Shown here in pieces: positions 19,326 through 25,512 of a DNA stretch of 51,223 nucleotides. The first letter of the stretch is position 1. Every line of letters begins with the position of its first letter. The notes below the pieces were generated by a model. The model was not told the origin of the DNA, did no database searches, and worked only from the letters and a program-made list of their open reading frames with translations. The translations under genes were made by a program, and so were the position numbers. Location: the NCBI GenBank assembly GCA_028818775.1, contig JAPPNE010000002.1, positions 1 through 51,223 of the forward strand. Direction: 5' to 3'. Source of the DNA: Deltaproteobacteria bacterium (GTDB lineage Bacteria > Desulfobacterota > Binatia > UBA9968 > JAJDTQ01).

Positions 19326-20519
19326 ATGCTCGTTCGATATCTTGTGGAGCTTAGGGATCCGATCATACTGGAAGATCATTGGCCCCTTCCCGTCATGGGC
19401 GGTGATCTGCGCGTGGTATCGAAGGGCGGCAAGGTAGTCGCTATCGAAATCGCTTTCTCGGGTCAACCGGTGCATCTGGCACCAACGGCAGAGCCGCGCG
19501 AGGAAGGGGAAGTCAAACTCGTGATTTCGGGTCGTGACACGCTCCTGCCGTTCGTCAAAATGCAATTGGAAGAGGCCTTCTCCTATATTCAGTGTTATTT
19601 CGATGTAGAGATCCTCATTGACGAGATAGAAGCCAGATATGTCGGCGAGACAGAAGAAGAGGAGGCACAGATCAAGATCAAGAGCTTCAAATCCCGTAGA
19701 GAGAAAAACTCATGGATGATGCCCTATGATGTCGTCGCCCGGGCGTTGTTGGCGGGAGAAACGGGAAAGGCGCCTAGGCTAGAGGCGAACTTTTTGCGAA
19801 TGGCGCGAACCGAGATGTTACGGGAGAGGTATATTGACGCGTTTCGATATGCTTTCTTGTTGATCGAGTCGGTTTATGGGGAAGGCAAGTTCAGAGCGGC
19901 TCAAGTGAAGGATGTTTTGAAAGCGAACGCCGAATTTGTTTCGATCGTTACAAGCACTCTCAAGAACCTCGTGCCACGAAGAAGCCTTCAGGCAGGTGAC
20001 ACCGATGTACTGCTATCCACGTCCCCAACAGCAGAGGCGGTAATCGATCACATGGTGGACAAACGCGGCTTCTATTTCCACAGCAACATTAAGCGTAAGG
20101 ATGTGTGGAGGCCTCACGAACAGGAAATGGCAGAAACGCTCTGCTCATTATCATATGGTGTCGCTATGTTGATTGCTCAGTCGGCAGCGATGCCGATGTT
20201 TGACGACACTCTTTCCAAGCGTTATGTGGACAACGCGAGACGCGTAGGAGCCATTATGTCGATGAACGTCAATTGTCGTTTTCATGAGCCTACCGAGACC
20301 TTCGATAGGGAGGCGAATGTAGCCATCAATATTCCGGGAACCAAGGTCACGCCCAAGATGGCCGTGAAGGTGGCGAGGGAATTTCTGGATCGATTTGCAG
20401 ATATTGCTCCCTGTGCGGACTTGAAGTCAGCAAGATGTACGGTAGCCAAGACAGGGCAGAAGGTGTTTGACATAGATCTCCACGTCGAAAGTGAAACATA
20501 CGCCGGCGAAAGTCGATAG
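19326..20519 (+). CDS. Uncharacterised protein with HEPN-like Rx4H motif, next to the ISP-like enzyme
   Basis: A 397-residue protein I cannot assign to a named family. Its first 120 residues look like alternating strands (RYLVELRDPIILEDHWPLP; GEVKLVISG). From about residue 160 it is helical: ARTEMLRERYIDAFRYAFLL, then DHMVDKRGFYFHSN with Arg247 and His252. This is an R-x4-H spacing as in HEPN ribonucleases of toxins and abortive-infection systems. Base composition is visibly less GC-rich than neighbouring genes, suggesting transfer. It starts 41 bases after the methyltransferase stop on the same strand, so a shared transcript is likely. The HEPN reading is inference; the R and H could be coincidental. 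Confidence 0.65.
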   Translation: MLVRYLVELRDPIILEDHWPLPVMGGDLRVVSKGGKVVAIEIAFSGQPVHLAPTAEPREEGEVKLVISGRDTLLPFVKMQLEEAFSYIQCYFDVEILIDEIEARYVGETEEEEAQIKIKSFKSRREKNSWMMPYDVVARALLAGETGKAPRLEANFLRMARTEMLRERYIDAFRYAFLLIESVYGEGKFRAAQVKDVLKANAEFVSIVTSTLKNLVPRRSLQAGDTDVLLSTSPTAEAVIDHMVDKRGFYFHSNIKRKDVWRPHEQEMAETLCSLSYGVAMLIAQSAAMPMFDDTLSKRYVDNARRVGAIMSMNVNCRFHEPTETFDREANVAINIPGTKVTPKMAVKVAREFLDRFADIAPCADLKSARCTVAKTGQKVFDIDLHVESETYAGESR

Positions 20520-20561
20520 ACTTGATGTGTCCTCTTCAGTTTCTTTGAGGCGGTAGTACGG

Positions 20562-20846
20562 CTATTGTAGTATGCTTAACGCGCGTTTAACGGCCTCCGG
20601 TTCTCTCTCAATCACGCGCAAGAGGTTAGCCGCGGGGCCGCTGACCCGGCGGGTTCCGTGCTCCCACTTCCGGTAACCGGAAAGGCTCATGCCCATCAGG
20701 GGTGCCATCTGGGCCTGGGTTAGCTTCACCCGCCTGCGGATCTCACGAGGAGCCACCGGAGCGTGGACGACGCCGGGGCCGTGGCCCTTCGCGTGGGCAA
20801 GAGCTTCGTTGAGGGCCCGGATCAGATCATCGCCGAACGTGGTCAT
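20562..20846 (-). CDS. HigA/NadS-type XRE antitoxin
   Basis: A 94-residue helix-turn-helix protein: REIRRRVKLTQAQMAPLMGM and SLSGYRKWEHGTRRVSGPAA form the HTH typical of NadS/HigA antitoxins, with a C-terminal LRVIEREPEAVKRAL helix. The start ATG at 20846 has AAGGAG upstream on the minus strand and overlaps the toxin stop (ATGA), so the order is toxin first, as in higBA. The antitoxin is intact although its toxin partner is broken. It may still act as a transcriptional regulator. Confidence 0.86.
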   Translation of the reverse strand: MTTFGDDLIRALNEALAHAKGHGPGVVHAPVAPREIRRRVKLTQAQMAPLMGMSLSGYRKWEHGTRRVSGPAANLLRVIEREPEAVKRALSILQ

Positions 20847-21182
20847 GTCGTCTCCTTGCCGGTTGCTTTGAGTGCGGCCGCGAGGGCTGACACTCTGCGC
20901 ATTTCTTCCGACGTCAGATCGGTCTTGGCAGCCTTTGAGTACGCGAGCAGCAAATAGATGGGCATCGTTTCGTTGAGATAGTAGTAGACCACCCGCGTAC
21001 CGCCTCGCTTGCCTTGACCCGATGTTGCGAAGCGCAGTTTTTCCGGACCCCGCCCGTGCCGGGGATGACGTCTCCGGCAAGTGGATTCTCCGCGAGGAAG
21101 TTGATCAGACCGCGGGTCTCGTCCTCGGTGAAGAGGTTGGCAGCCTGTCGCGTGAATGTCGGGTTTCGGCTACTGTCTGCAT
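20843..21182 (-). pseudogene. RelE/HigB-type toxin broken by two frame disruptions
   Basis: Reading the minus strand in three successive frames reconstructs a typical RelE/HigB toxin. It starts MQTVAET at 21182, continues in another frame with PTFTRQAANLFTEDETRGL and NPLAGDVIPGTGGVRK, and in the third frame with LRFATSGQGKRGGTRVVYYY and MPIYLLLAYSKAAKTDL, ending KETT with a stop overlapping the antitoxin ATG. The first break is at GAAACCCGACATT (one C short), the second at a run of five A after GGAAAAA. No single frame encodes the whole protein. Either it is a decayed toxin or both sites are sequencing errors; the homopolymer at the second site makes an error possible there. Confidence 0.8.
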
Positions 21183-21209
21183 TGTATGCCCCAATGGGGT
21201 AGTTTTCAA
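21181..21209 (-). promoter_or_regulatory. Candidate promoter with CCCCATTGGGG palindrome
   Basis: On the minus strand TTGAAA (21209-21204), 17 bases, then TACAAT (21186-21181): both boxes match five of six consensus bases. The spacer carries CCCCATTGGGG (21189-21199), a likely operator for the XRE antitoxin. Oddly, the -10 box overlaps the toxin ATG at 21182, so this promoter would start transcription inside the broken toxin gene and could serve mainly the antitoxin. Confidence 0.5.
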
Positions 21210-21373
21210 GCTCTACTGACCTTCTGATGTTGCTTATCGGCCGGTGCAGCCGTTTACATAGGCCGAACGAAGAGCTCATTGGCGAGTAGTAGTCCCCGTT
21301 GCGCAAACCGCAGATGTCAGGCTCATCTGTCATCGGAAAAGTCTGTGCGTTGACAAAAGGCACACATCATGCG

Positions 21374-21655
21374 ATGGTTTCACACGTGCATGAATTTGAC
21401 TGGGATGACGAGAAGAATGAGCTTCTTGAGAAGATGCGGGGCGTATGTTTCGAGGATGTCGTCTTCCACATCAGCAATGGCGACGTGCTGGACATCATCA
21501 GACATCCCAATGCGTCCCGGTGTCCGAATCAGAGCATCATCGTTCTGAACATGGAAGGGTACGTGTATCTGGTCCCGTACTCGGAGCAGGAAGGAACACG
21601 GTTCCTCAAGACCATCATCCCGAGCAGAAAAGCCACCAAGGAGTACCTGAAATGA
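21374..21655 (+). CDS. BrnT-like toxin
   Basis: A 93-residue protein with the BrnT (DUF497)-like pattern: HEFDWDDEKNELLEK near the start, GVCFEDVVFHI, and the C-terminal KTIIPSRKATKEYLK, which matches the ISARxAxxxE-type ending of that family. BrnT toxins are RelE-fold ribonucleases. Two earlier in-frame ATGs exist, but ATG 21374 gives the normal length. The stop overlaps the next gene's start (ATGA), the usual toxin-then-antitoxin order of brnTA. Identity with BrnT is by pattern, so a related RelE-fold family is possible. Confidence 0.72.
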   Translation: MVSHVHEFDWDDEKNELLEKMRGVCFEDVVFHISNGDVLDIIRHPNASRCPNQSIIVLNMEGYVYLVPYSEQEGTRFLKTIIPSRKATKEYLK

Positions 21656-21933
21656 GCAGCCCCCTCAAGCTGGACGCCGAAGAAGTGAAGATCCTCCAGG
21701 ACTTCGAGCGCGGGGAACTCGAAAGCATCAACGACTTCAAGGAAGCGAAGCGAGCACTTGAGGAAGCGGCACACGGCTTCCTTCAGAAGGACAGAAGAAT
21801 CAACATTCGGATCTCATCACGCGATCTGGAGGCCCTGCAGAAAAGAGCCAGCAAGGAAGGAATGCCCTACCAAACCCTCATTTCAAGCACACTCCACAAA
21901 TTCGTGACGGGCAAGCTCAAGAGCGTAGGGTAA
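21652..21933 (+). CDS. BrnA/CopG-like antitoxin
   Basis: A 93-residue protein with an N-terminal acidic helix (DAEEVKILQDFERGELESI) and a C-terminal ribbon-helix-helix: RRINIRISSRDLEALQKRAS followed by GMPYQTLISSTLHKFVTGKL. This N-terminal toxin-binding, C-terminal DNA-binding order is that of BrnA and CopG-like antitoxins. The start overlaps the toxin stop by four bases, so the pair should be translationally coupled and is apparently complete. Confidence 0.78.
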   Translation: MSSPLKLDAEEVKILQDFERGELESINDFKEAKRALEEAAHGFLQKDRRINIRISSRDLEALQKRASKEGMPYQTLISSTLHKFVTGKLKSVG

Positions 21934-21971
21934 CACTCCCCAATAGACTGCATGGCCGTCGAGGAGCAACC

Positions 21972-22253
21972 TCACGAAGTGCCAGGGCCTCCACGCCAGA
22001 TTCCCAGAGCGTCGCTGTGCTCACCAGCGTCAATAGCTGCCTGTTCGGCGTCCTCGCCGTCAAACAGATCATCCGGAAGGCGGATATGCCGAAGAGGCGC
22101 GGCTTCCCGTCGGCCGGAAGTGGCGGGGGGCAGTATCCGGGCCTGAGGTTCGCGGCCCTTGGTGATGACGATTTCTTCGCCGGCCTTGGCGCGCCGCAAC
22201 AACTCGGAAAGACGGGCGCGTGCCTCGGTGATCGTATAAATGGTGGATGACAT
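21972..22253 (-). CDS. Phd/YefM-family antitoxin without a toxin
   Basis: A 93-residue protein with the Phd/YefM N-terminus: TIYTITEARARLSELLRRAK, AGEEIVITKGREPQARILPP. The tail LRHIRLPDDLFDGEDAEQAA is a plausible toxin-binding segment. Only 38 bases separate its stop from the convergent BrnA-like gene, leaving no room for the PIN or Doc toxin that normally follows, so it appears to be an orphan. A divergent complete phd-vapC pair lies 191 bases upstream. It may cross-act on another toxin or be a remnant. Confidence 0.82.
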   Translation of the reverse strand: MSSTIYTITEARARLSELLRRAKAGEEIVITKGREPQARILPPATSGRREAAPLRHIRLPDDLFDGEDAEQAAIDAGEHSDALGIWRGGPGTS

Positions 22254-22409
22254 TTGTCGACTCCAGCACCGTCGATGGCCAGCACCTCCGCGAGGGCCAT
22301 GCTTAGTGCATGTTGAAATCTACCACCGGGATGCCCATTTGCAAGCACAAACGAGCGGGCTGGCTGGGTTGGTCCTTCAGGCTCATTTGTCATTGGAAGC
22401 CTCAGGGAC

Positions 22410-22438
22410 TTGCATAGTCTTATGAAAACGACTATTTT
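22410..22438 (+). promoter_or_regulatory. Candidate phd-vapC promoter with inverted repeat, probably leaderless
   Basis: TTGCAT (22410-22415), a 17-base spacer and TATTTT (22433-22438) sit immediately before ATG 22445, so a start at the usual distance would fall on or next to the ATG. No ribosome site is present. The inverted repeat TAGTC-N10-GACTA (22415-22434) spans the promoter and suits a Phd operator. GTCTTATGA is repeated at 22417 and 22440, the second copy including the start codon. Confidence 0.5.
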
Positions 22439-22444
22439 GGTCTT

Positions 22445-22726
22445 ATGACAACGGTTTCCATTTCCGAGTTGAAGGCAAATCTCTCGCGTTACGTTCGCGA
22501 GGTTCGCCGTGGCGGTGAGGTCCAGGTCCTGGACCGCGGTACGCCGGTCGCGAGGCTCGTTCCGCCGGTGGCAGAGGATCGCCAGGGAGTTCGAGAACGG
22601 CTGACCGCGCAAGGAATCCTGAAGCCGGGAACAGGCAACGCAAAGGCCGTCCTTGACGGGCCTCCCATGGTGCTGCCGACAAGTCTATCGGATGCGTTGG
22701 CCGAGGACCGGAACGATCGGCTTTGA
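22445..22726 (+). CDS. Phd/YefM-family antitoxin
   Basis: A 93-residue antitoxin: MTTVSISELKANLSRYVREV, RRGGEVQVLDRGTPVARLVP is the Phd fold that binds DNA as a dimer. The disordered C-terminal half (PPMVLPTSLSDALAEDRNDRL) would wrap the toxin. Its TGA overlaps the toxin's TTG start (TTGA), a tight translational coupling. It is paired with the VapC downstream and probably represses the promoter at 22410. Confidence 0.88.
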   Translation: MTTVSISELKANLSRYVREVRRGGEVQVLDRGTPVARLVPPVAEDRQGVRERLTAQGILKPGTGNAKAVLDGPPMVLPTSLSDALAEDRNDRL

Positions 22727-23145
22727 GGTACTGGGACGCATCGGCGCTCGTCCCCTTGGTGATTGCCGAACCCGCGAGTGACCGGGCGCGGGAGTGGTTG
22801 GCTGAAGACCGGCACATCATTACTTGGGTATGGACCCGCACCGAGATCGTAAGCGCGGTCGAACGACGGTCGAGGGAAGGGTCGCTGTCGCGCATGCAAC
22901 GCAGGGAAGTGCTTGGACGATTCGACGCTTTGGCCGGCGATTGGGACGAGGTGACGGACATCCTTGCGGTACGGTCCCGGGCGAACGCATTGCTGGCGCG
23001 CCATCCGTTGCGTGCCGCAGATGCGGGTCAGCTTGGCGCGGCGCTATTGGTGGGGGAACAATTGGCGGAGCCGCTGACGTTTGTCTGCCTGGACCAGAGA
23101 CTCTCATCTGCGGCGGAGTTGGAGGGGTTCCGCGTCCTTCCGTAG
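22723..23145 (+). CDS. VapC-type PIN-domain toxin
   Basis: A 140-residue PIN ribonuclease starting at TTG 22723. Active-site acids are visible: Asp5 in RYWDASALVPLV, Glu in TWVWTRTEIVSAVERR (about residue 41), Asp in LRAADAGQLGAALL and Asp in FVCLDQRLSSAA. It appears complete and pairs with the Phd-type antitoxin it overlaps. It marks the right end of the island and converges on hemW with 5 bases between stops. Confidence 0.9.
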   Translation: MRYWDASALVPLVIAEPASDRAREWLAEDRHIITWVWTRTEIVSAVERRSREGSLSRMQRREVLGRFDALAGDWDEVTDILAVRSRANALLARHPLRAADAGQLGAALLVGEQLAEPLTFVCLDQRLSSAAELEGFRVLP

Positions 23146-23150
23146 CTCCC

Positions 23151-24422
23151 TCACACCAGCCGAACGAACAACTCGTTGGCCAGCAGCAGCCCTCGCGGCG
23201 CAAACCGCAGACGCCAGCCGTCCTCGACCAGCAGTCCCTCCGAGAGCCAGCCCGCGATATCTGGGAAGGCGTCCTCGGGTTTCGTTCCGAACCGCCGGCA
23301 AAACCCGTGGACCGAAACCCCTCCGATCATCCGAAGTCCGGTGAACAGGTGCTCCGCCATGGCTTGGCGCAACTCCTGCCGCTCGCACTCGGTCACCGCG
23401 TGGCCGGCCTCGCTCGCAAGCCGCATGTAGCCTGTCGGCAAGCGCTCGTTCTGCCAGCGTTCCCCCAACGGGTCTTCCGGGGGGCGGTGGTAGCTGTGGG
23501 CGCCGGCGCCGATGCCGAGGTAGTCGCCACCCCGCCAGTAGTTGACGTTGTGGCGCGACTCCAGGCCGGGGCGGGCGTAGTTGGAGATCTCGTATCGCTC
23601 TAGCCCGGCCTGCTCCAACGTGCGCTGGATGCGCTCGGCCATCGCGATCTCCACTTCCTCGTCCAGGGGCCGCAACAGGCCCTGGCGGTAGCGGGCGTGG
23701 AAGGGCGTGCCTTCCTCGATGGTGAGGTTGTAGGCGGACAGGTGCGGGGGCTCGTATGCCAGCGCCGCTGAGAGGTCCCGGCTTACGCCGTCGACGGTCT
23801 GGTCCGGGATGCCGTAGATCAGGTCGAGGCTGAAGTTGTCGAAGCCGGCCTCGCGGATGCCGCTCAGGGCGCGGCGCGTCTCGTCGGCGCTGTGGACGCG
23901 CCCCAGGAACCGCAGCAACTCGGGATCGAAGCTCTGGGCTCCGATGCTGATGCGGTTGACGCCGTTGGTGCGATAGTCGCGGAAGCGGCCGGCATCGACC
24001 ACGCCGGGGTTGGCTTCGAGTGTGATCTCCGTACGTTCGTCGAAACCGAACAGCTTCGCGGCTTCGTCGAGGATCGTGCCGATGCTGCGCCCATGGAAGG
24101 TGGAGGGGGTGCCGCCGCCGAAGAAAACCGTCTTCACCGGCCGGCCGGTCCATGCCTCCGACTCTGAGTAGTGGTGCAGCTCCCGCAGCAGTGCCCGCGT
24201 GTACTCTTCCTCCGGTATCCGCGTTGCGACGTGGGAGTTGAAGTCGCAGTAGGGGCACTTGCTGACGCAGTAGGGGATATGGACGTAGAGCGAGAACGGC
24301 TCCGGGTTGCGGCCGTCCGACGTTGAGCGGAGTCGGGTCGCACCGCGCTTCGCCGGCCCGTCACGCGTCGCACCATGTTTCGTCGAACCGCCCTGCGTCA
24401 ATCCGTGCCCCCGCTCGGTCAA
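23151..24422 (-). CDS. hemW: Radical SAM haem chaperone HemW (HemN-like)
   Basis: HemW is a haem-binding radical SAM protein formerly annotated as coproporphyrinogen III oxidase. The core begins FSLYVHIPYCVSKCPYCDF with CX3CX2C, without the extra cysteine of HemN, then FFGGGTPS, EITLEANPG, GVNRISIGAQSF and the HemW-type C-terminal domain ending LLLANELFVRLV. No ATG is available. TTG 24422 has GGAG six bases upstream and lies 11 bases after the cyclodeaminase stop; TTG 24401 is an alternative. Either start gives about 35 residues of pentad-repeat sequence before the conserved core, which is unusual. It is the last gene of a minus-strand group. Confidence 0.9.
   Translation of the reverse strand: MTERGHGLTQGGSTKHGATRDGPAKRGATRLRSTSDGRNPEPFSLYVHIPYCVSKCPYCDFNSHVATRIPEEEYTRALLRELHHYSESEAWTGRPVKTVFFGGGTPSTFHGRSIGTILDEAAKLFGFDERTEITLEANPGVVDAGRFRDYRTNGVNRISIGAQSFDPELLRFLGRVHSADETRRALSGIREAGFDNFSLDLIYGIPDQTVDGVSRDLSAALAYEPPHLSAYNLTIEEGTPFHARYRQGLLRPLDEEVEIAMAERIQRTLEQAGLERYEISNYARPGLESRHNVNYWRGGDYLGIGAGAHSYHRPPEDPLGERWQNERLPTGYMRLASEAGHAVTECERQELRQAMAEHLFTGLRMIGGVSVHGFCRRFGTKPEDAFPDIAGWLSEGLLVEDGWRLRFAPRGLLLANELFVRLV
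24312..24386 (-). repeat. Degenerate 15-bp (five-codon) repeat at the hemW 5' end
   Basis: Five 15-base units in the hemW frame read STKHG, ATRDG, PAKRG, ATRLR, STSDG, an x-T-[KR]-x-G theme. The segment sits before the conserved FSLYVHIPYC core. Upstream, GGATTGAC occurs twice 21 bases apart (24422 and 24401 region). It may be a spacer expanded by slippage, or an untranslated leader if translation starts later. Confidence 0.55.
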
Positions 24423-24433
24423 TCCGCACTCCG

Positions 24434-25489
24434 TCAGGGTTTGATATCCTGCAAAAACCAGTCGGTTGAAATCTCCTTCCCCAACCCCATCTTCTCGGCG
24501 GCCTTCAGGATGCAGTGGCCCATGGCGGCGAACTGGATGCCGATGCCGATGTTGTTGAGGAAGAAGGTGATCTGGTCCGGGCTGGTGCGGCCGGCGGCGC
24601 GTCCGGCGAGGAAGTCCGAGATCTCGGGGTAGACGCTCCAGTCCCGCGGCTGCTCCTGGCGGATGCCCGGCAGGTGGTCGACGCCCGGGGGCAGGTGGTG
24701 CCGGATGCCGCCCATTTGCGTGTGGATGCCGGTGATGTCCGCCTTGTCGAACACGGTGTCGTCGTGCTCGAACTCGCGGATGGCGTTGTAGTGCACGCCG
24801 GGCTCCAGCATGTCGCCGGTGATGATGGCGGACGAGGTGCTGGTGGCGGTGCAGATGATGTCGCAGCCGGCGATGGCCGACGCGACGCTGCCCGTGGGCT
24901 CCACCTCGACGCCGTCGGCGCTCATCTGCTCCGCGAAGGCCTGCCGGTGCTCGGGCCGGGGGCTGTACACCTTGACCGTCTTGATGGGCAGCACGTGGGT
25001 CAGCAGGCGGAAATGGGCGCGCGCCTGGCCGCCGGTGCCGATGAGCCCCAGCCGGGCGGCGTCCGGCCGGCACAGCGCTTGGGCGCCCAGGGCGCTGGTG
25101 ATGGCCACCCGGGTCTGCTGGATGACCCCGTCCGGCATGATGCCCATGAGCTCGCCGTTCTCCAGGCTGTACAACTGCACCAGTCCCAGGAACAGCCCCC
25201 TGCCGGCCAGCGGCAGCTTCTCGAGCCGCACCGAGCCGTTGTAGGTTTCCTCGCGCACCACGTCCGAGGTCACCCGCAGTGCCAGGGTGCCGAAGCGCTC
25301 CACCGCCCCCTCCACGGACTTGAAGCTGTAGGAGGCCTCGCCCATGGCGTGGTGCGTGTAGATGTGGGTGGTGGGGCGGTTCACCGACCGCCCTTCGGGC
25401 AGGTCCCGGTAGGCGGTGGCCAGGGCGTCCAGGCATTCGTCGAGGTCGATGGCCTGCCGTACGTCGTCGTTGTCCAGGATGCGTGTCAT
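24434..25489 (-). CDS. Ornithine cyclodeaminase/mu-crystallin family protein (paralogue 1)
   Basis: A 351-residue NAD(P)-binding protein of the OCD/mu-crystallin family, which includes ornithine cyclodeaminase, alanine dehydrogenase (archaeal), and ketimine reductases. It has the Rossmann motif LGLIGTGGQARAHFRLL near residue 135, VKVYSPRPEHRQAFAEQM, and CTATSTSSAIITGDMLEPG. GAAGGAA precedes ATG 25489. It shares a general layout and the ending WFLQDI with the second paralogue at 33194-34279. There is no ornithine or proline gene alongside, so the substrate is unknown. It lies between an M48 protease and hemW on one strand. Confidence 0.88.
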   Translation of the reverse strand: MTRILDNDDVRQAIDLDECLDALATAYRDLPEGRSVNRPTTHIYTHHAMGEASYSFKSVEGAVERFGTLALRVTSDVVREETYNGSVRLEKLPLAGRGLFLGLVQLYSLENGELMGIMPDGVIQQTRVAITSALGAQALCRPDAARLGLIGTGGQARAHFRLLTHVLPIKTVKVYSPRPEHRQAFAEQMSADGVEVEPTGSVASAIAGCDIICTATSTSSAIITGDMLEPGVHYNAIREFEHDDTVFDKADITGIHTQMGGIRHHLPPGVDHLPGIRQEQPRDWSVYPEISDFLAGRAAGRTSPDQITFFLNNIGIGIQFAAMGHCILKAAEKMGLGKEISTDWFLQDIKP

Positions 25490-25512
25490 GGGGTTCCTTC
25501 CGTCAGTAGGCG

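Noticed and set aside
21036-21045. Programmed frameshift in the RelE-type toxin at the A-run
   Set aside because: A second disruption upstream in the same gene and the absence of a recognisable slippery-site/structure pair make decay or sequence error more likely.
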